Below are positions 1 through 10,651 of a stretch of 64,000 bases of DNA, piece after piece; position 1 is the stretch's first letter; each line of letters opens with the position of its first letter. The notes below the pieces were generated by a model. That model was not told where the DNA came from, did no database searches, and saw only the letters and a program-made list of their open reading frames with translations. Origin of the DNA: Rhynchopus sp. YZ270_cl-10 (taxonomy: Eukaryota > Euglenozoa > Diplonemea > Diplonemida > Diplonemidae); contig OZ037847.1 in NCBI GenBank assembly GCA_964035575.1, positions 806,001 through 870,000 of the forward strand, given 5' to 3'. A program made the position numbers and the translations under genes.

Positions 1-784
1 AAAAATGAAATAATCTGCCTGATTCGCGAAGTTACAGGCGAAGTCGAAAAAGAGAAGGATTTTCAACGCGTTTGTTTGATACAGTTGGAGACGAAAACGC
101 ACTTTAACCCCACGAGAAGCTGTGTGTACGTCATTTGGCAGGGACGAGACGGTGATGTTACCTCTCTTCCCGTATGATGGCTGTGCTTTTTTTGTGTTGT
201 GCGTAGCATCAGAGTACAGTACCCCAAAATATGTGTGCCGTCCAAAAGTTACTTTATTGTCTCTTTATTGTTGTTCGTTTTTGTTACGTTGAAGCATCTA
301 CACAAAAAAGTCTTCAAATTACCTCCCCAAATCTGCCAAACTTATTTGGGCGACAATATATTTAGAGCTGTATGCAAAAAAATGCCTCCATTCTGACTAA
401 AAAAAAAAACAAACACAATACAAAATACACATTACCCTCCCCCGTCCCTTCTGTTCAAATCGTGTTGAGGCTGGAGTGACGAGAACTAAGGTGTCGCACT
501 GAACGCTGCAAACAATATGAAACTGTTTTGGGATACGCCAGGCAGGGAGAGATAAGCATTTGTTGGGGGTTTTCCTTTTAAAAGAATGCTTCTTTTTTTT
601 GTTGATAATCCGCGTGGTGTCGGTTTGGTAGTGTGACTGCGGCAGTCTTTCACTATTCAATTCCTTGAGAAAAACCACTGTAGCTTATCCGTATGATATC
701 GCACAGGTTCTGTGACTACTCTCTCTTGAGGTTAGCAAGGCCGGTATCTTGTGGTTGTAAATGCAATTTTAAAAAAAGTAGAGT

Positions 785-826
785 TGAAATACAAAGCCCC
801 TCTCATGACAATGTACCTTGGTACAT
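785..826. repeat. Stem-loop motif, 'ATACAAAGCC' variant
   Basis: Reads GTTGAAATACAAAGCCCC, then a short inverted repeat. The same words recur at 26,789, 35,976 and 45,248. It shares the TTGAAA...GCC frame of the TTGAAAGTGC variant. Confidence 0.45.
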
Positions 827-1603
827 GAGGCTGTAGGTGGGGACACCCAACCATGCAGTCCTACATCCATTTCAAATTAAATTTAATTAAAATTACATTC
901 ACATTTCCTGATGCATAACCTGCAGTCCATAAAATATTTAGTAATTTTTTTGTACCTTACTATTACGTTCGCAGTTCGATAAACTAAACAAAAAAAATAA
1001 ATAAACAAACAAAAAAAATAAAACGTATAAGATGAATTGGCCTCGCAAAATGGGAAGGAGAGGGACACATTCGTCTAAAAACAAGAACCTTTTTGCGTAA
1101 CATAAAATATCAAACAAAAACATAAACAAAAAATAAAATAAAATTTCTTACAAAAAAAAGGGGGAGGAAATGGGGGAAGTAATCTCTGATGATGGCGTGA
1201 TATTTTTTTTTTCTCCCTTACTCTTTAAAAAAAAGCAAGGGTAGTGCATTGCTTTGTTTTTTTTTTGATGATGTTTGTCGATTATTACTATATTTTTTTT
1301 TGGTTTTGAACACAGGAAAAAACCACAATGGCTGGATTTGCAAATTTTAGCTGTTACACTACAACATACAAACATTAACCGAAGGTTTTTCTGGAAAAAC
1401 GCAGACCAAAAAAAAAGGAAAAGAAAAAAAGTGGAATTGATGCAACAACAGAACCATCTTCATCTCTCTCTCTCTCTCTTCAAGCACCAACTCCATGGTT
1501 ATCGAATCGGGTAAAAACTTTGCACTTATTGGGTGTACAAAAGAAAATGAGGGTGTGTGTGTGCGGCCTACAGCAGCTAGGGCTGAAGGCAAATAAAAGA
1601 GTA

Positions 1604-1652
1604 GTTGAAAGGGTGCAAACGCCTCACCGTACACCGGCGGGCGCAAAGCACT
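1604..1652 (-). repeat. Stem-loop motif, TTGAAAGTGC variant
   Basis: GTTGAAAGGGTGCAAACGCC is followed by a 12-base loop, then GGCG and GCACT. The outer arms (GTGC/GCAC) and inner arms (CGCC/GGCG) can pair. The minus strand is given because, where this variant lies in a solved intron, the gene runs that way. Confidence 0.6.
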
Positions 1653-2142
1653 AAAAATAAAACATGTCATTTACCATCATCCAGTGTGCAGTTGAAACGA
1701 ATCAGAGTACAGCCGATACATAGATGGTCATGAAGGCGGGGAAGGGGGGGATGGGGAGGAATGCAGGTAGTGAGAAGGGAGGTGGTGGGAGATATCAACA
1801 CGTGATTTGACTGAATTGTTAACGACTGTCAAAAAAAATATTAATGTTTTTTTTGAATAAGATTTTTTCCGTTGAAGAAGAACGTAACAATGAACAAAAA
1901 AAAAAAGTAAAACCAGAAAATGAAAAATCAGAAAATAGAAACATATACAAAACTGATTCTTTCTTGTGTTTTTTTTTTTGACATTGATTATTATTATTAT
2001 TGCTGTTGTATCGACAAACCTAATTAGGCTCTGTAGTAAATGCCGTGTGGGAGGTTGTACTTTAACTACATGGATACATATTAACATAAATCGTCTTCAA
2101 CGAAAAAATAAAGCTTTTTTTTTTGATGATTTTGTTTTTTTT

Positions 2143-2196
2143 TGATAAAATTGTTGGAATAGTGGATGTTCTTGCCACATTGTGCAAGTCCCCACT
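2143..2196 (+). repeat. Stem-loop motif, AGTGTAG variant
   Basis: A T run leads into a GATAAA...TTGTTGGAATAGTGG core and ends with a GTGCAAGTCCCCAC word. The layout matches the copies at 18,234 and 19,511. Confidence 0.45.
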
Positions 2197-2350
2197 CTAT
2201 ATTTTAGTATCGGCAATCACCACGTCAAATGACAGGGTCTAGATAAATAATGTTACCGTTAAAGGGGCACTTCTCATCTATGAACGGCGTGTCAGAGAGA
2301 GATGAGACAAACAGAGAACTCTGGCCCGATTATGAAAAAAAAATTTTTTT

Positions 2351-2400
2351 TTGAAAACTTGGTTGCATTAGTGTAGACATCCCCTGGGGATGACCTCCAC
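2351..2400 (+). repeat. Stem-loop motif, AGTGTAG variant
   Basis: GAAAACTTGGTTGCATTAGT continues with GTAGACATCCCCTGGGGATG (CATCCCC/GGGGATG arms) and CTCCAC, then a long T tract. Almost the same left half occurs at 52,333 and 4,463. Confidence 0.55.
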
Positions 2401-2445
2401 TTTTATAATTTTTTTTTTGTTTTTTTTTTTTTTTTGCCTTTTTTT

Positions 2446-3264
2446 CAGGGGAGTTTAAAAGTTTGGATTTTTTTCAAAAAAATCGGTTTGAGGTAAAAAA
2501 TCGGTTTGGGCAAAAAAAAGCGAATTCCGAGCTTTCTCGCCCCCCCACGGGCCTCACCCCCCACCCTTCATCCCTTAACAACTTTTTTCGATTTCTGTTC
2601 CTTTTTAAAAATTTTTCTCAAAGATCTGAACAGAAACGAACAGGCACCCACGAACAGAACGCAACGAACGCATCCAACACAACGCAACCGATCTGAATGC
2701 ATCGAACGGAACCCAAGCAACGCAACGAGTGGTTACAAACCGCAGCCCACCTTCGGTACCCCGCAAGTGCGTTTCCGGCGCCACATACACGGGTCTGGGC
2801 CCAAAAAACCGGGTTTTGGGCTGAAACTCGTGGTTTTCGGTGAAAAACGCCCGTTTTGCCTTAAGGAACGCACGTTTCTAAACACTTTGGTGCCTCTGCG
2901 TGAAATGTCTATTTTTGGTGGACCCCGTATGGGGGGGTGTAGGTACAGGGTGCGTAGCAAAAGCAACCTTAAAAACCTCAACACAGATTGTTAAGGAATT
3001 TTTGAGGGATGGGGTTATCCCTCAGGGCCTCACTTCCCCCTTCCTCTCTCACTCATGTTTGGCTTCTCCGAACTCCGTCCGTCAAATGGTGGGGTCACAT
3101 TATCTGCAAAAACAGGATTTTTCTGGACAGAAACCCTGTTACGAGGAATTTTTTTTTTTCAAAAATCCAGATTTTCCATAGCTTTTTTTTTTTTTTTTTT
3201 CAAAATCCTCAAACCGAATTTTTCGGTTTTTGAAACCGGTAAACCGATATTTTAAACTCCCCTG
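2446..3264. mobile_element. hAT-like non-autonomous DNA transposon, 819 bp
   Basis: The ends read CAGGGGAGTTTAAAA and its inverse TTTTAAACTCCCCTG. An 8-bp direct repeat, CTTTTTTT, flanks it at 2438-2445 and 3265-3272. An 8-bp duplication with CAGGG-type ends is the usual signature of hAT elements. No transposase is visible, so it is non-autonomous. Its middle (about 2640-2760) holds a degenerate ACG-rich stretch and the word GCAACGAGTGGTTACAAAC, also present in both arms of the large foldback at 54.5-57.2 kb. The target duplication is low in complexity (a T run), so the boundaries are good but not certain. Confidence 0.7.
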
Positions 3265-3696
3265 CTTTTTTTGTTTTTTTGTTGACAATCCCCTGCCGAG
3301 GCAGGTTCTGTACATTTTTTTTTGTTTTTTTTTGGTTGATTTTTTATTATTTTTTTTGAAGTTTTTCGACACATAATCACCACCGTGATGTCTGCGTCTA
3401 TTTTTTGTTTTTTGTGGGACAATCTTTGTTTTTTTGTAGGATGATGTAAGTTTTGGCGGGAAAAAAGGGTGAAAGAAAGAAGTAATGTAGTGACACGGCC
3501 CGCCGTATTCCCCCAGCATATCGTTTGAGTTGTACTTACTGTTCAGGAGTACACGAATCATCAAAATTATTTTTGCACGCTGCTGGATACTAACCATCAA
3601 ATACAATGGCAAATCCTTTGTGAAGAAACGGTTTAAAAAATACACACCTTCAAAAAAAATAAAGGGTTTATAAAGCTTTGGTAAAACGCCTTTATA

Positions 3697-3727
3697 GATG
3701 AACTTAAGCCTCTCCTGCTTTGTCATC
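3697..3727 (-). repeat. Stem-loop motif, CTAAGCCTC variant
   Basis: GATGAACTTAAGCCTCTCCT runs on to GCTTTGTCATC. The GATGA/TCATC and AAGC/GCTT arms can pair around a short loop. Confidence 0.55.
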
Positions 3728-4408
3728 AGAGAAGAATCATTTCATATACTTTATATTCTACTGAATAAAAGGTATAATAGGGACGGTACCCAAAACTTCA
3801 AAGAAAAAACGAGGTGTATATTCACGTTTTCGGTGCAACACATTTTTTTTTGCAGCTGTAAAACAAAATTTATGTCGTGCATACTCGCAGAACACTAAAT
3901 ACGATAAGCAATAACATTACATTATCCGCATCCGTAAATTAACCCTAAAAGAGAGTCAAAATAGAATGAAGACAATCGATAACGTTGCTTGTTTTGTTGT
4001 CATTGTTGATGATGAGCATTTACTTTTTTTTTTGATTATTTTTTTTAAAAATTTAATCCATTGGATTAGCACAACTGCCACAGCAGTTTTTTTACTTTTG
4101 AAGAGAAAAAAAAAAACCCCCCCGTTGGAATAAACACACAAATTACACCAAAAAAAAAAGGTTGGCACCTTTTTTTTTTTTTTTGCAACACCCCCTCCAT
4201 GAGCCTGAAAATCGTAAAATCAATGTCAGCCCAATTTTTTTTTTTTTTTGGAAAAATATTGCATCTCTGTTGCCACCAAAATCATGATGGCAAATCGCAA
4301 TGCAGCAATACCCTAACGGCAGTAGGTTATTGTAGGAGGGGGGTCCTCTGTCCTCCATCATTTGGACTCTCTTTTGAAGTACAATACCCTGTTGTGTTTT
4401 TTTTTTTT

Positions 4409-4448
4409 CGTTGTGTCGACAATCGCCGAGTCATCCCACCAGGTGGGA
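4409..4448 (+). repeat. Stem-loop motif, GTCGACAATCGCC variant
   Basis: A T run is followed by GTTGTGTCGACAATCGCC and a CCCACC/GGTGGG hairpin. Close copies lie at 20,284, 22,888 and 35,797. Confidence 0.5.
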
Positions 4449-4462
4449 GAATTCGGGTCTTT

Positions 4463-4496
4463 TCAAAAAAACTTGGTTGTATTAGTGTAGCTCTAC
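4463..4496 (+). repeat. Stem-loop motif, AGTGTAG variant
   Basis: Contains AACTTGGTTGTATTAGTGTA, nearly the left half of the copy at 2351. Confidence 0.45.
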
Positions 4497-4889
4497 AAAC
4501 TAAACACTTTTACGGCACCGTATTTTTCTTTTCCTTCCCTCCCCTTAGAAAATTGCTTTGCAGACACACAGGGTGGGAATTGAGTACTTGCTCGTACGGG
4601 TCTGCATGACATTCGACACTGCCCCCGCTCTCACAAACCCCAACTACCTCCATTTTCGGGCAACATAAAATAGCTTTTATGAGGGTGCCTCCTGTTCTAT
4701 TCCTACGATACCTTTAGTGGTCAGGAGTGGGGTCATCAGTGGCAGTGTCCTAAGGGGCGTCATGTGTCAATACTTTTCCAAAAAATAAATTTTGGAAAAT
4801 ATGAGATACACAAAAGAAAAAATGACGTCTCCCCGCACTGCCACCCACCCCTTTGTTCAAACAATGGAGAATTATGGCATTTCAAAGAG

Positions 4890-4960
4890 CAATGAGAGAG
4901 GGGAAAAGAGAGAGGGGAAAAGAGAGAGGGGAAAAGAGAGAGGGGAAAAGAGAGAGGGGG
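4890..4960. repeat. 14-bp tandem repeat, about 5 copies
   Basis: The unit GAGAGAGGGGAAAA repeats without visible change, then breaks down into a G run. Confidence 0.85.
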
Positions 4961-5336
4961 GATGCTCGTGGAACAATAATTTGGAAAGCTTTCAAGAACA
5001 AGACTGGAGATGAAAAAACACGAGCAATATTACCTTCTTTTTTTGTTTTTGTTTTTTTTTTTTGGTCTCCTTTCGAATCCGCGAAAGATTGTCCTCCTCA
5101 GCTTCAAAACAAGGTTTGCTTTCCGCCTTTGTTGGCCTTCGCATAGAAGGTCTTTCACTGAAAAGCAAACACTTGCAAGAAGAACATGAAGGACACATTT
5201 GAACGGACCTGCAAGAGAGCACCACGGGAAGCGGGGTGCACGAATAGGGCATCTTATGTTTTCCTTTTTTTATACTATCCGTCATTCGAATGGAACCAAA
5301 AAACGCTGGGAGGGAGGGGAGCATTTCTGCGGAGGG

Positions 5337-5361
5337 GAGAGAGAGAGAGAGAGAGAGAGGA
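5337..5361. repeat. GA microsatellite
   Basis: An uninterrupted GA dinucleotide run, flanked on both sides by purine-rich sequence. Confidence 0.85.
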
Positions 5362-5916
5362 GGGGGCTGGGAATAGGGTAGTGGGGTCTCTTTGAAAAAC
5401 TGGTTGGAATGAGTTACACCTTTTCATTGTGCGATTTCCATTCTCCATTTAGTCACCCGCCTTACAGGATTGTGGGGGGGAAAAAACCCAACCTTGTCTA
5501 CAAAATTTGGGCTATGAGATACAACTTTTGTTCTCTTTAGTTCAGTGGCAGCGGGACGATACAGTACATCCCCTACCATACGCTACTAACCCGCAATACT
5601 GTTTATATTGCTATAAGCGATGTAGCTGGAATATTCAAACAAGGAGAGGGGAAAAGGGGAGCTGTTCCTAAATACTTTGAAATAAAGGGGGGGGGGTAAA
5701 AAGGGGTGTGTAGGGCGGAATACCTACACAAAATTTGGGCAATGTTCTTTAGGACTACCCCATAACTGCTTTTTTAACACACACACACAAAAAAACACTT
5801 CGTAAAACGAGAGACTGTTCTGGACCTGTTCTTAGATGAGTATGGAAATATTAAAAATAAAAAAAATCTTCGTCAAGATGAGCGCCCGGGGGCACATCTT
5901 TGATGGGGAGGGGGGA

Positions 5917-6581
5917 ATGAAATCAGCTCATCCAGTACAAACACATGACTATTTGAAGTTCAGAAATACAAACTTGCCAAGTCGGTGAAACAATATGTCT
6001 GTAAAGGGTGAACAAAAATGAAAACAAATGTGAGGTCTGCGCTCAGATGCCATCAGACAGAAATATAGGGTGATTAAAACACAGGTATTTGAGAAAAGAA
6101 AATGACACAATATGGTAAATGCGTTTCAGAGTTCAGAGAAACGTCTGTTGAGAGGTGTTGGATGGGAACGCCAAGAGCATACAGACGTAGGCACTGACAA
6201 CAAAATGTAATAAGTGAATGGGCAAGCAAGGGAGCGGATATTCTTGAAGAAGGTGGGGTAAGACGATGGCACAGCTGCTGTGGATAACATATCATTACAG
6301 TTGCAAGGTGCAACTGCAACTCAGCTGTCACATGCATTGTTATCTACAAACAGATATAAAATGAGTGATTTTTTTTACTACTATCAACTTTGAGACCTGC
6401 ATCAGGGCCTTCCCACTTCCTTTTTCTGCTTGTTTTCTTTTGTCATTTGCATAGTGTGTTTTGTGTGACACGCTATGCAGTTTCTTTTCTTGCTTCAGCG
6501 TTTAAATGGGCAAGGATACATGGACAGTTTCGTTATATAAGACAATCAGTAGCCCAATTGCTACAGAGCAGTCATCTTTGA
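5917..6581 (+). CDS. Putative three-exon gene, 66-residue basic protein
   Basis: I read exons at 5917-5984, 6137-6186 and 6499-6581 with introns of 152 and 312 bases. Introns start GTGAAA and GTAGGC and end TTCAG and CTTCAG; the second acceptor follows a clear pyrimidine tract. Phases agree (2, then 1) and the total, 201 bases, is exactly 67 codons including the stop. The product starts MKSAHPVQTHDYLKF, runs through WMGTPRAY and ends with a basic helix containing FKWARIHGQFRYIRQS. I do not recognise the family; size and charge would suit a small organelle subunit. Splice sites were partly chosen to keep the frame open, so this is a model, not an observation. The other real genes nearby are on the minus strand. 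Confidence 0.42.
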
Positions 6582-7024
6582 TGAGAAGCGTATTTTTTGT
6601 TTCCCCCCCTTATTTTGCCTGCTGAAGACTTTTTTTTTGGGTTTGTCACGTTTTTTTTTTTTTTTTGTACAATCTCCACGTTTCGCTCAACTGGGGCTGC
6701 AAAAACAAAAAGCAAATTGCTGATGCAGAACACCACATTAATAAGCGTCCCCGGAGGCACCAAAAAAGGCAACGCATCCACACGCGTTTTCGTTGTTCTG
6801 TTTTTTTTCTCCCACAAAAATAATTCATCCGTTTTTATACGAAAAACATTAAAGTGATAAAAGGTCTTTAAACACGGTGCGGCGTGAGTTGCTTCGTGGA
6901 CAAGAATAGCAAATGCTTCTCTCACTGGGGGGAAACCTTCAATGACAATGCCATTGACAACGCAGCCTGAACACATTGACTGCTTGGGGGAGGAGGGGGT
7001 GAATTGAACTATGCAAGAAGGCAA
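6572..7024 (-). CDS. Doubtful open frame, 150 residues
   Basis: The first third (MPSC... to about residue 55) has mixed, protein-like composition with CSGC and an HEATH (HExxH) word. The rest is Lys-rich sequence from A and T runs. Upstream on the same strand a GTAAGT follows an ATG near 7050 and a pyrimidine-rich CAAGCAG lies near 6975, so the coding-like part may be an exon. The HExxH match alone does not support calling it a protease. It overlaps the last bases of the plus-strand gene at 5917-6581. Confidence 0.2.
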   Translation of the reverse strand: MPSCIVQFTPSSPKQSMCSGCVVNGIVIEGFPPVREAFAILVHEATHAAPCLKTFYHFNVFRIKTDELFLWEKKNRTTKTRVDALPFLVPPGTLINVVFCISNLLFVFAAPVERNVEIVQKKKKNVTNPKKKSSAGKIRGGNKKYASHQR

Positions 7025-8578
7025 GAAGCTAAGGAAAGACCACTTACCATGGAGTTAGGATTCCGTGATGTTTGTGTTGTGAGCAACAAACGTGGTGACA
7101 ATAAAGTCAGAGTTGGGAGAAAATGTTTTGTCATATTGAAAAGTTGTGTAGACACCTACACATTTTAATTTATTTTTCGAGAAAAATAAAGGGGAAGTTC
7201 GCAGTGCAACCGCCTCTAAGGACGCTGACACCAAAAAAAGAAAGTTTAGAGAGACAGAAACGCACCTTGCCGTGGCTAGGTACGCCTGGTCTTTCAAAAA
7301 AAAAAAAAAATGCACGCAAATTAAATTTCTTCAGTGTTTCTTAAATGATGAATTGTTTGGCCGCAATCTCCACGGTATTTAGCATAATACCAATATTGGG
7401 ATCAAGCTGACTTCACTGCTCTCTTTCTGTATAAAAGGATTCAAATCGATGTGCAGATCGTTTTTATTGTTCTGTTGGCAAACCCTCCCTTTGCTGACTG
7501 TTGCGGTCGGCGTTAGGAGAAGAAATACCCCCGCTTATTTCGTATCCAAAGTGATAAAAAAAATATATACAAAATATTGTCAAAATTATCTGCACGCAAA
7601 AAGCTAAAAGAAAGTAAGGAATAATACACCTTTCTGACGAAGGCCACCTCCGCCTCCCCTTACTCCAATTGGAGCAAAATATATGAAAGAGTTCTGTGAT
7701 TTTTTTTTTTTTTTTTGCAGTGTGGTGTTGTTGCAGTGATGTCACCGTGTCGAATTGTAGTCAACGTGCGGGTAAAACGTGGTTCATCGTTTCTTTTTCT
7801 CAGGGTGGTGCTAGCCTGTCTTATTGAAGTAACTATAGACTGGGGCAAAGGGTCTCATTTGAAGATGGGACCCAACGACCTAGATGTAGCTTTGTTTTAG
7901 GACTGGGCATGCAAAAAAAAAAATATTCAAAATAAAAACAAAACAAGATATAATTCAATAAAAATCAACCGCAGCTATTCACAAAAGGTGAGAGACACGT
8001 TGTTAATTTTTCAAAAAAAAAAAAAAAAAAATCAAAAAAAATTTGGGAAAAGGGCGAAAGGCACACAGGTTTGAACTACAAGCACAGTTCATAACAACCC
8101 CTCTTCATTTCTAAGATTTCCTCTGGGAATACCTTATTGTATAGAGCAGGCAGAAATAGCGTTACCTCTGTCAACTGTGTTGCACCCTCCAACCTTTAAA
8201 AGTAAATAACTTGAAAGAATGGGCCTCACGACCCAGACAAAAAAATATATATACCACATACAAACAATTGGTGCCTCCTCGTGCTGTCTTTGCGTTCACC
8301 GTACTGGTTCCTTAAGGAGGAACACAGATAGGTTAATTGAGAGAGAAAAAGACCCCACATATGTGGGCATAGTGCAGGCATTCTATCGAATGCACGGCAC
8401 TGTCTCTTTGGAGTCCTCCTGCTAGCTGAATCTGTAGTGCAAGTGTCTCCCAAGACACAGCTTGACTAAGATAAAGATAGCAACAAAACCAAATAAAAGA
8501 ACAACAAAAAGAAGCACACTTTGCTCATATTAGAAATGCAAAAATTGGAAATCGGAAAAAAAAAGGAAGAGAAAAAAT
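7025..8578. other. AT-rich stretch, no gene resolved
   Basis: No gene could be closed. A 16-T tract and GCAG at about 7701-7720 are followed by a coding-like 51-base open segment on the plus strand, but the only following intron would be 32 bases, shorter than any solved here. A weak AGTGTAG-type motif lies near 7345. Confidence 0.4.
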
Positions 8579-8874
8579 CAGGCACTCCGCTAGGTACTAA
8601 AGTTCTGTTGATTGTCAACAGAACTTTTTGAAAATGGGGAAAAAAAGAAAAAAAAAAAAGTTCTGCTGAGTGGTTCAGACCCGTTCTACCTGTCAAAAAA
8701 GCTCAGGAGAAGAAGATATGGAGAGGTGAGTGCTCAAACGTCCCAAAAAAGTCAAAATCGGGCGTTGGTAAAAAAAAAGTTGCGTACCGTGCGCCTGCGG
8801 CGCAAGCATGTACCCCACCAACGTGGACCATCAACAGAATATTTTCAAAATCGGAAATCCTAGCGGAGAGCCTG
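8579..8874. mobile_element. hAT-like miniature transposon, 296 bp
   Basis: The ends CAGGCACTCCGCTAGG and (inverse of the other end) CAGGCTCTCCGCTAGG match at 15 of 16 positions, with a second matching block, TTCTGTTGAT, further in. Flanks GAAAAAAT and AAAAAAAT match at 7 of 8 positions. No coding content. The A-rich flanks make the duplication weak evidence by itself; the end repeats carry the call. Confidence 0.6.
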
Positions 8875-9391
8875 AAAAAAATACCCACAAAAAAAAAAAA
8901 AAGATGAACTGTTGGTATCGCTACTGCAGACATCAGTTTGTAGGCAGAATGCAAAAAATGGGGGGTGTGAATGCAAACCTCGTCAATGAGCGTAGCTAAC
9001 GGGTGCAAACACAATACATATAAAGGCGTTAATAGGGAAACAAAAGGAGGGGAGCAAACACAAACGCTTTCACGCATTGAGCTATTGAACAAAACACACG
9101 AAAAGCAATTAACGTTTCTACATAGAGGGGTACCATGCAGCATTGCGCTGAAGGCTAAGTACCACTCTAGGTACAGGCTGAAGGAGACTTCGGATTGGCT
9201 CACGAAGTCGAATTTGAACGGGTTTAGTGTGTTCAGCAAAGGCAAAAAAAAAAAAAAAAAGTATTTAAAAAAAAAAACAACCATACACAAAGAAACTTGG
9301 CATAAATGAGCGTTGCGTACGCATCCTAAAAAATACGCTACCAGAAAAAGAGATGGAGAAATAGGGGGAAACAAAAAAATAAAAAAAATGG
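8875..9391. other. A-rich stretch, no gene supported
   Basis: The long minus-strand frame across here is hydrophobic only because of T runs on that strand. Nothing else is supported. Confidence 0.5.
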
Positions 9392-9523
9392 CTACCGTAT
9401 CCCGAGAGAACGACGCTCGCACCGCCGTTTCAGGCAACTGACGTATTTCGGGTGCAATTCTGGCATTTGTGCTACTTCAATCTGCTTCGGCAGGTGGATG
9501 TTGCAACTTTGCCGTGCTCTCAT
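9392..9523 (-). CDS. Possible small protein, 43 residues
   Basis: A GC-rich island in AT-rich DNA carries an ATG-to-TAG frame starting MRARQSCNIHLPK and ending ERRSLGIR. It has four Cys and is strongly basic. Codon use resembles the genes further right more than the surrounding DNA. A stop lies in frame just upstream of the ATG, but CGTC|GTGAGT near 9580 and GATCAG near 9530 could join an earlier exon. Family unknown. Confidence 0.3.
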   Translation of the reverse strand: MRARQSCNIHLPKQIEVAQMPELHPKYVSCLKRRCERRSLGIR

Positions 9524-9653
9524 TTCACCTGATCGCGGCTAAAGAACATACTGTACTGTAGCTTAGAAAAGTTCACTCACGACGAAGAGTCGAGATACAA
9601 AAAAGTAACGAATAAAAATGGGGATTGATGTGGGCAAGGCAGTCACGCGTCAA

Positions 9654-9695
9654 GTGCACAAGAAAGCTCATTTACAACGTTGCTGTCTTGTGCAC
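9654..9695. other. Perfect 10-bp hairpin
   Basis: GTGCACAAGA and its exact inverse TCTTGTGCAC are separated by 22 bases. It could be part of a small structured RNA or a decayed element; nothing in the sequence decides. Confidence 0.35.
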
Positions 9696-9910
9696 TGGAA
9701 ATGTAGCTGGCCCTTGAACATTCCATGATTCGTGTTCGGGAGAAAAAAAAAATGGGCATCGGACAGAAAACATATATTACGACAAACAAACTCTGGTTCA
9801 AATAGATATTGGCTCATGTCGTTTGCTTCTGTACGCACAAAAAAATTTTCATACACTTTCTAGGAGAACAGAAAGTCTGAGGGAACACATATCCCCTCTA
9901 AAAAAGCGAA

Positions 9911-9944
9911 GTTGAGAGTGCAAACGCCTCTGTACGCAGGCACT
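9911..9944 (-). repeat. Stem-loop motif, short TTGAAAGTGC variant
   Basis: GTTGAGAGTGCAAACGCCTC is followed at once by TGTACGCAGGCACT. The inner loop is shortened compared with the copy at 18,112. Confidence 0.55.
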
Positions 9945-10651
9945 GACAAAGGAAAAAAAAAACCCCGAAATGGGTTGAAGGGCAATTGAAAAGGGGTTGG
10001 TAGGTGTACCAGAAAATATACAAAAAAGGGGGTTTCGAATGTAAATAGGAACAGCGTAGGGGGTTTCGGAAAATGGGGTGGAAAGGGGTGGGGTGGGGTG
10101 GGGTTGTCCTGTTGAGTGACGAAAAAAAAGAGTTCGGGAAATAAAGTTTAAAAAAAAAAAAAAACAGAAATGGTGATGTTGAAAGTAGAAAAACAATTAT
10201 CTGCGTTAAAAGTTAAAGACAAAAAAAGGGTGAAGTTGAAAAAAAAAAATATGAGGGAAAAAAAAGAGAAGCTGAAAGTGCAAAAAGGGGGAGAAAGACC
10301 ATCTCGTGTGTTCCCCATTACTGAGCGTGCCGCATGACACATACTGTAAGCTTGCATCAAACTGAGCAAAACCTGTCTCTGAACAGCCACACATAACAGT
10401 AATGGTACACCAAAAAAAAGATGCCAAAAAAAAAAGAGAGAAAATCTGAATGTACCTTACAAAAAGTACAGACAAGGGGAGAGGGAAACTTGAAAGATCA
10501 ATGGGCACCATACATCTTTTTTAAATGAGATTACTACCAAAACAAAACAAAATGAAATTTTTAGTTTTCCACCTCAGCAGGAGGCGGACATGAATGGGAC
10601 AAAAAAAAAAAAAATATGCAAAAAAGACCCCCCTTTAGATTTTTAAGTTAT

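Larger units (their letters stand above)
1..2437. other. AT-rich stretch, no gene supported
   Basis: I see no convincing coding region here. Open frames on both strands are low-complexity products of A and T runs. The stretch holds stem-loop motifs near 785, 1604, 2143 and 2351, listed separately. A fairly GC-rich patch at about 430-540 could hide a short exon, but I could not place splice sites. Confidence 0.5.
3265..5916. other. AT-rich stretch with possible unresolved small exons
   Basis: No gene can be closed. Coding-like patches on the plus strand lie at about 4815-4890 (an ATG-led frame starting MTSPRTATHPF) and 5101-5190, where a CCTCCTCAG acceptor-like site is followed by an open basic frame ending at a stop. 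I could not join them into one gene. The stretch also has a 14-bp tandem repeat, a GA microsatellite and stem-loop motifs. Confidence 0.4.
9524..10651. other. Gene-free stretch with hairpin and G-rich repeat
   Basis: It holds a perfect 10-bp hairpin (9654-9695), a stem-loop motif (9911) and a short GGGGT tandem near 10,085. The remainder is A-rich with no supported gene. Confidence 0.5.

Noticed and set aside
2506-2994. 162-residue open frame near the left end
   Set aside because: It lies wholly inside the 819-bp hAT-like element and its composition is that of the ACG-rich repeat.
7721-7827. Two plus-strand exon-like pieces after a 16-T tract
   Set aside because: The intron between them would be 32 bases, shorter than any solved intron here (46), and no upstream exon could be joined. 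The minus strand is equally open.
8703-9437. 244-residue minus-strand open frame that looks like a membrane protein
   Set aside because: Its hydrophobicity comes from T runs (Phe codons). It also spans the hAT-like element at 8579-8874, and codon use differs from the sure genes.
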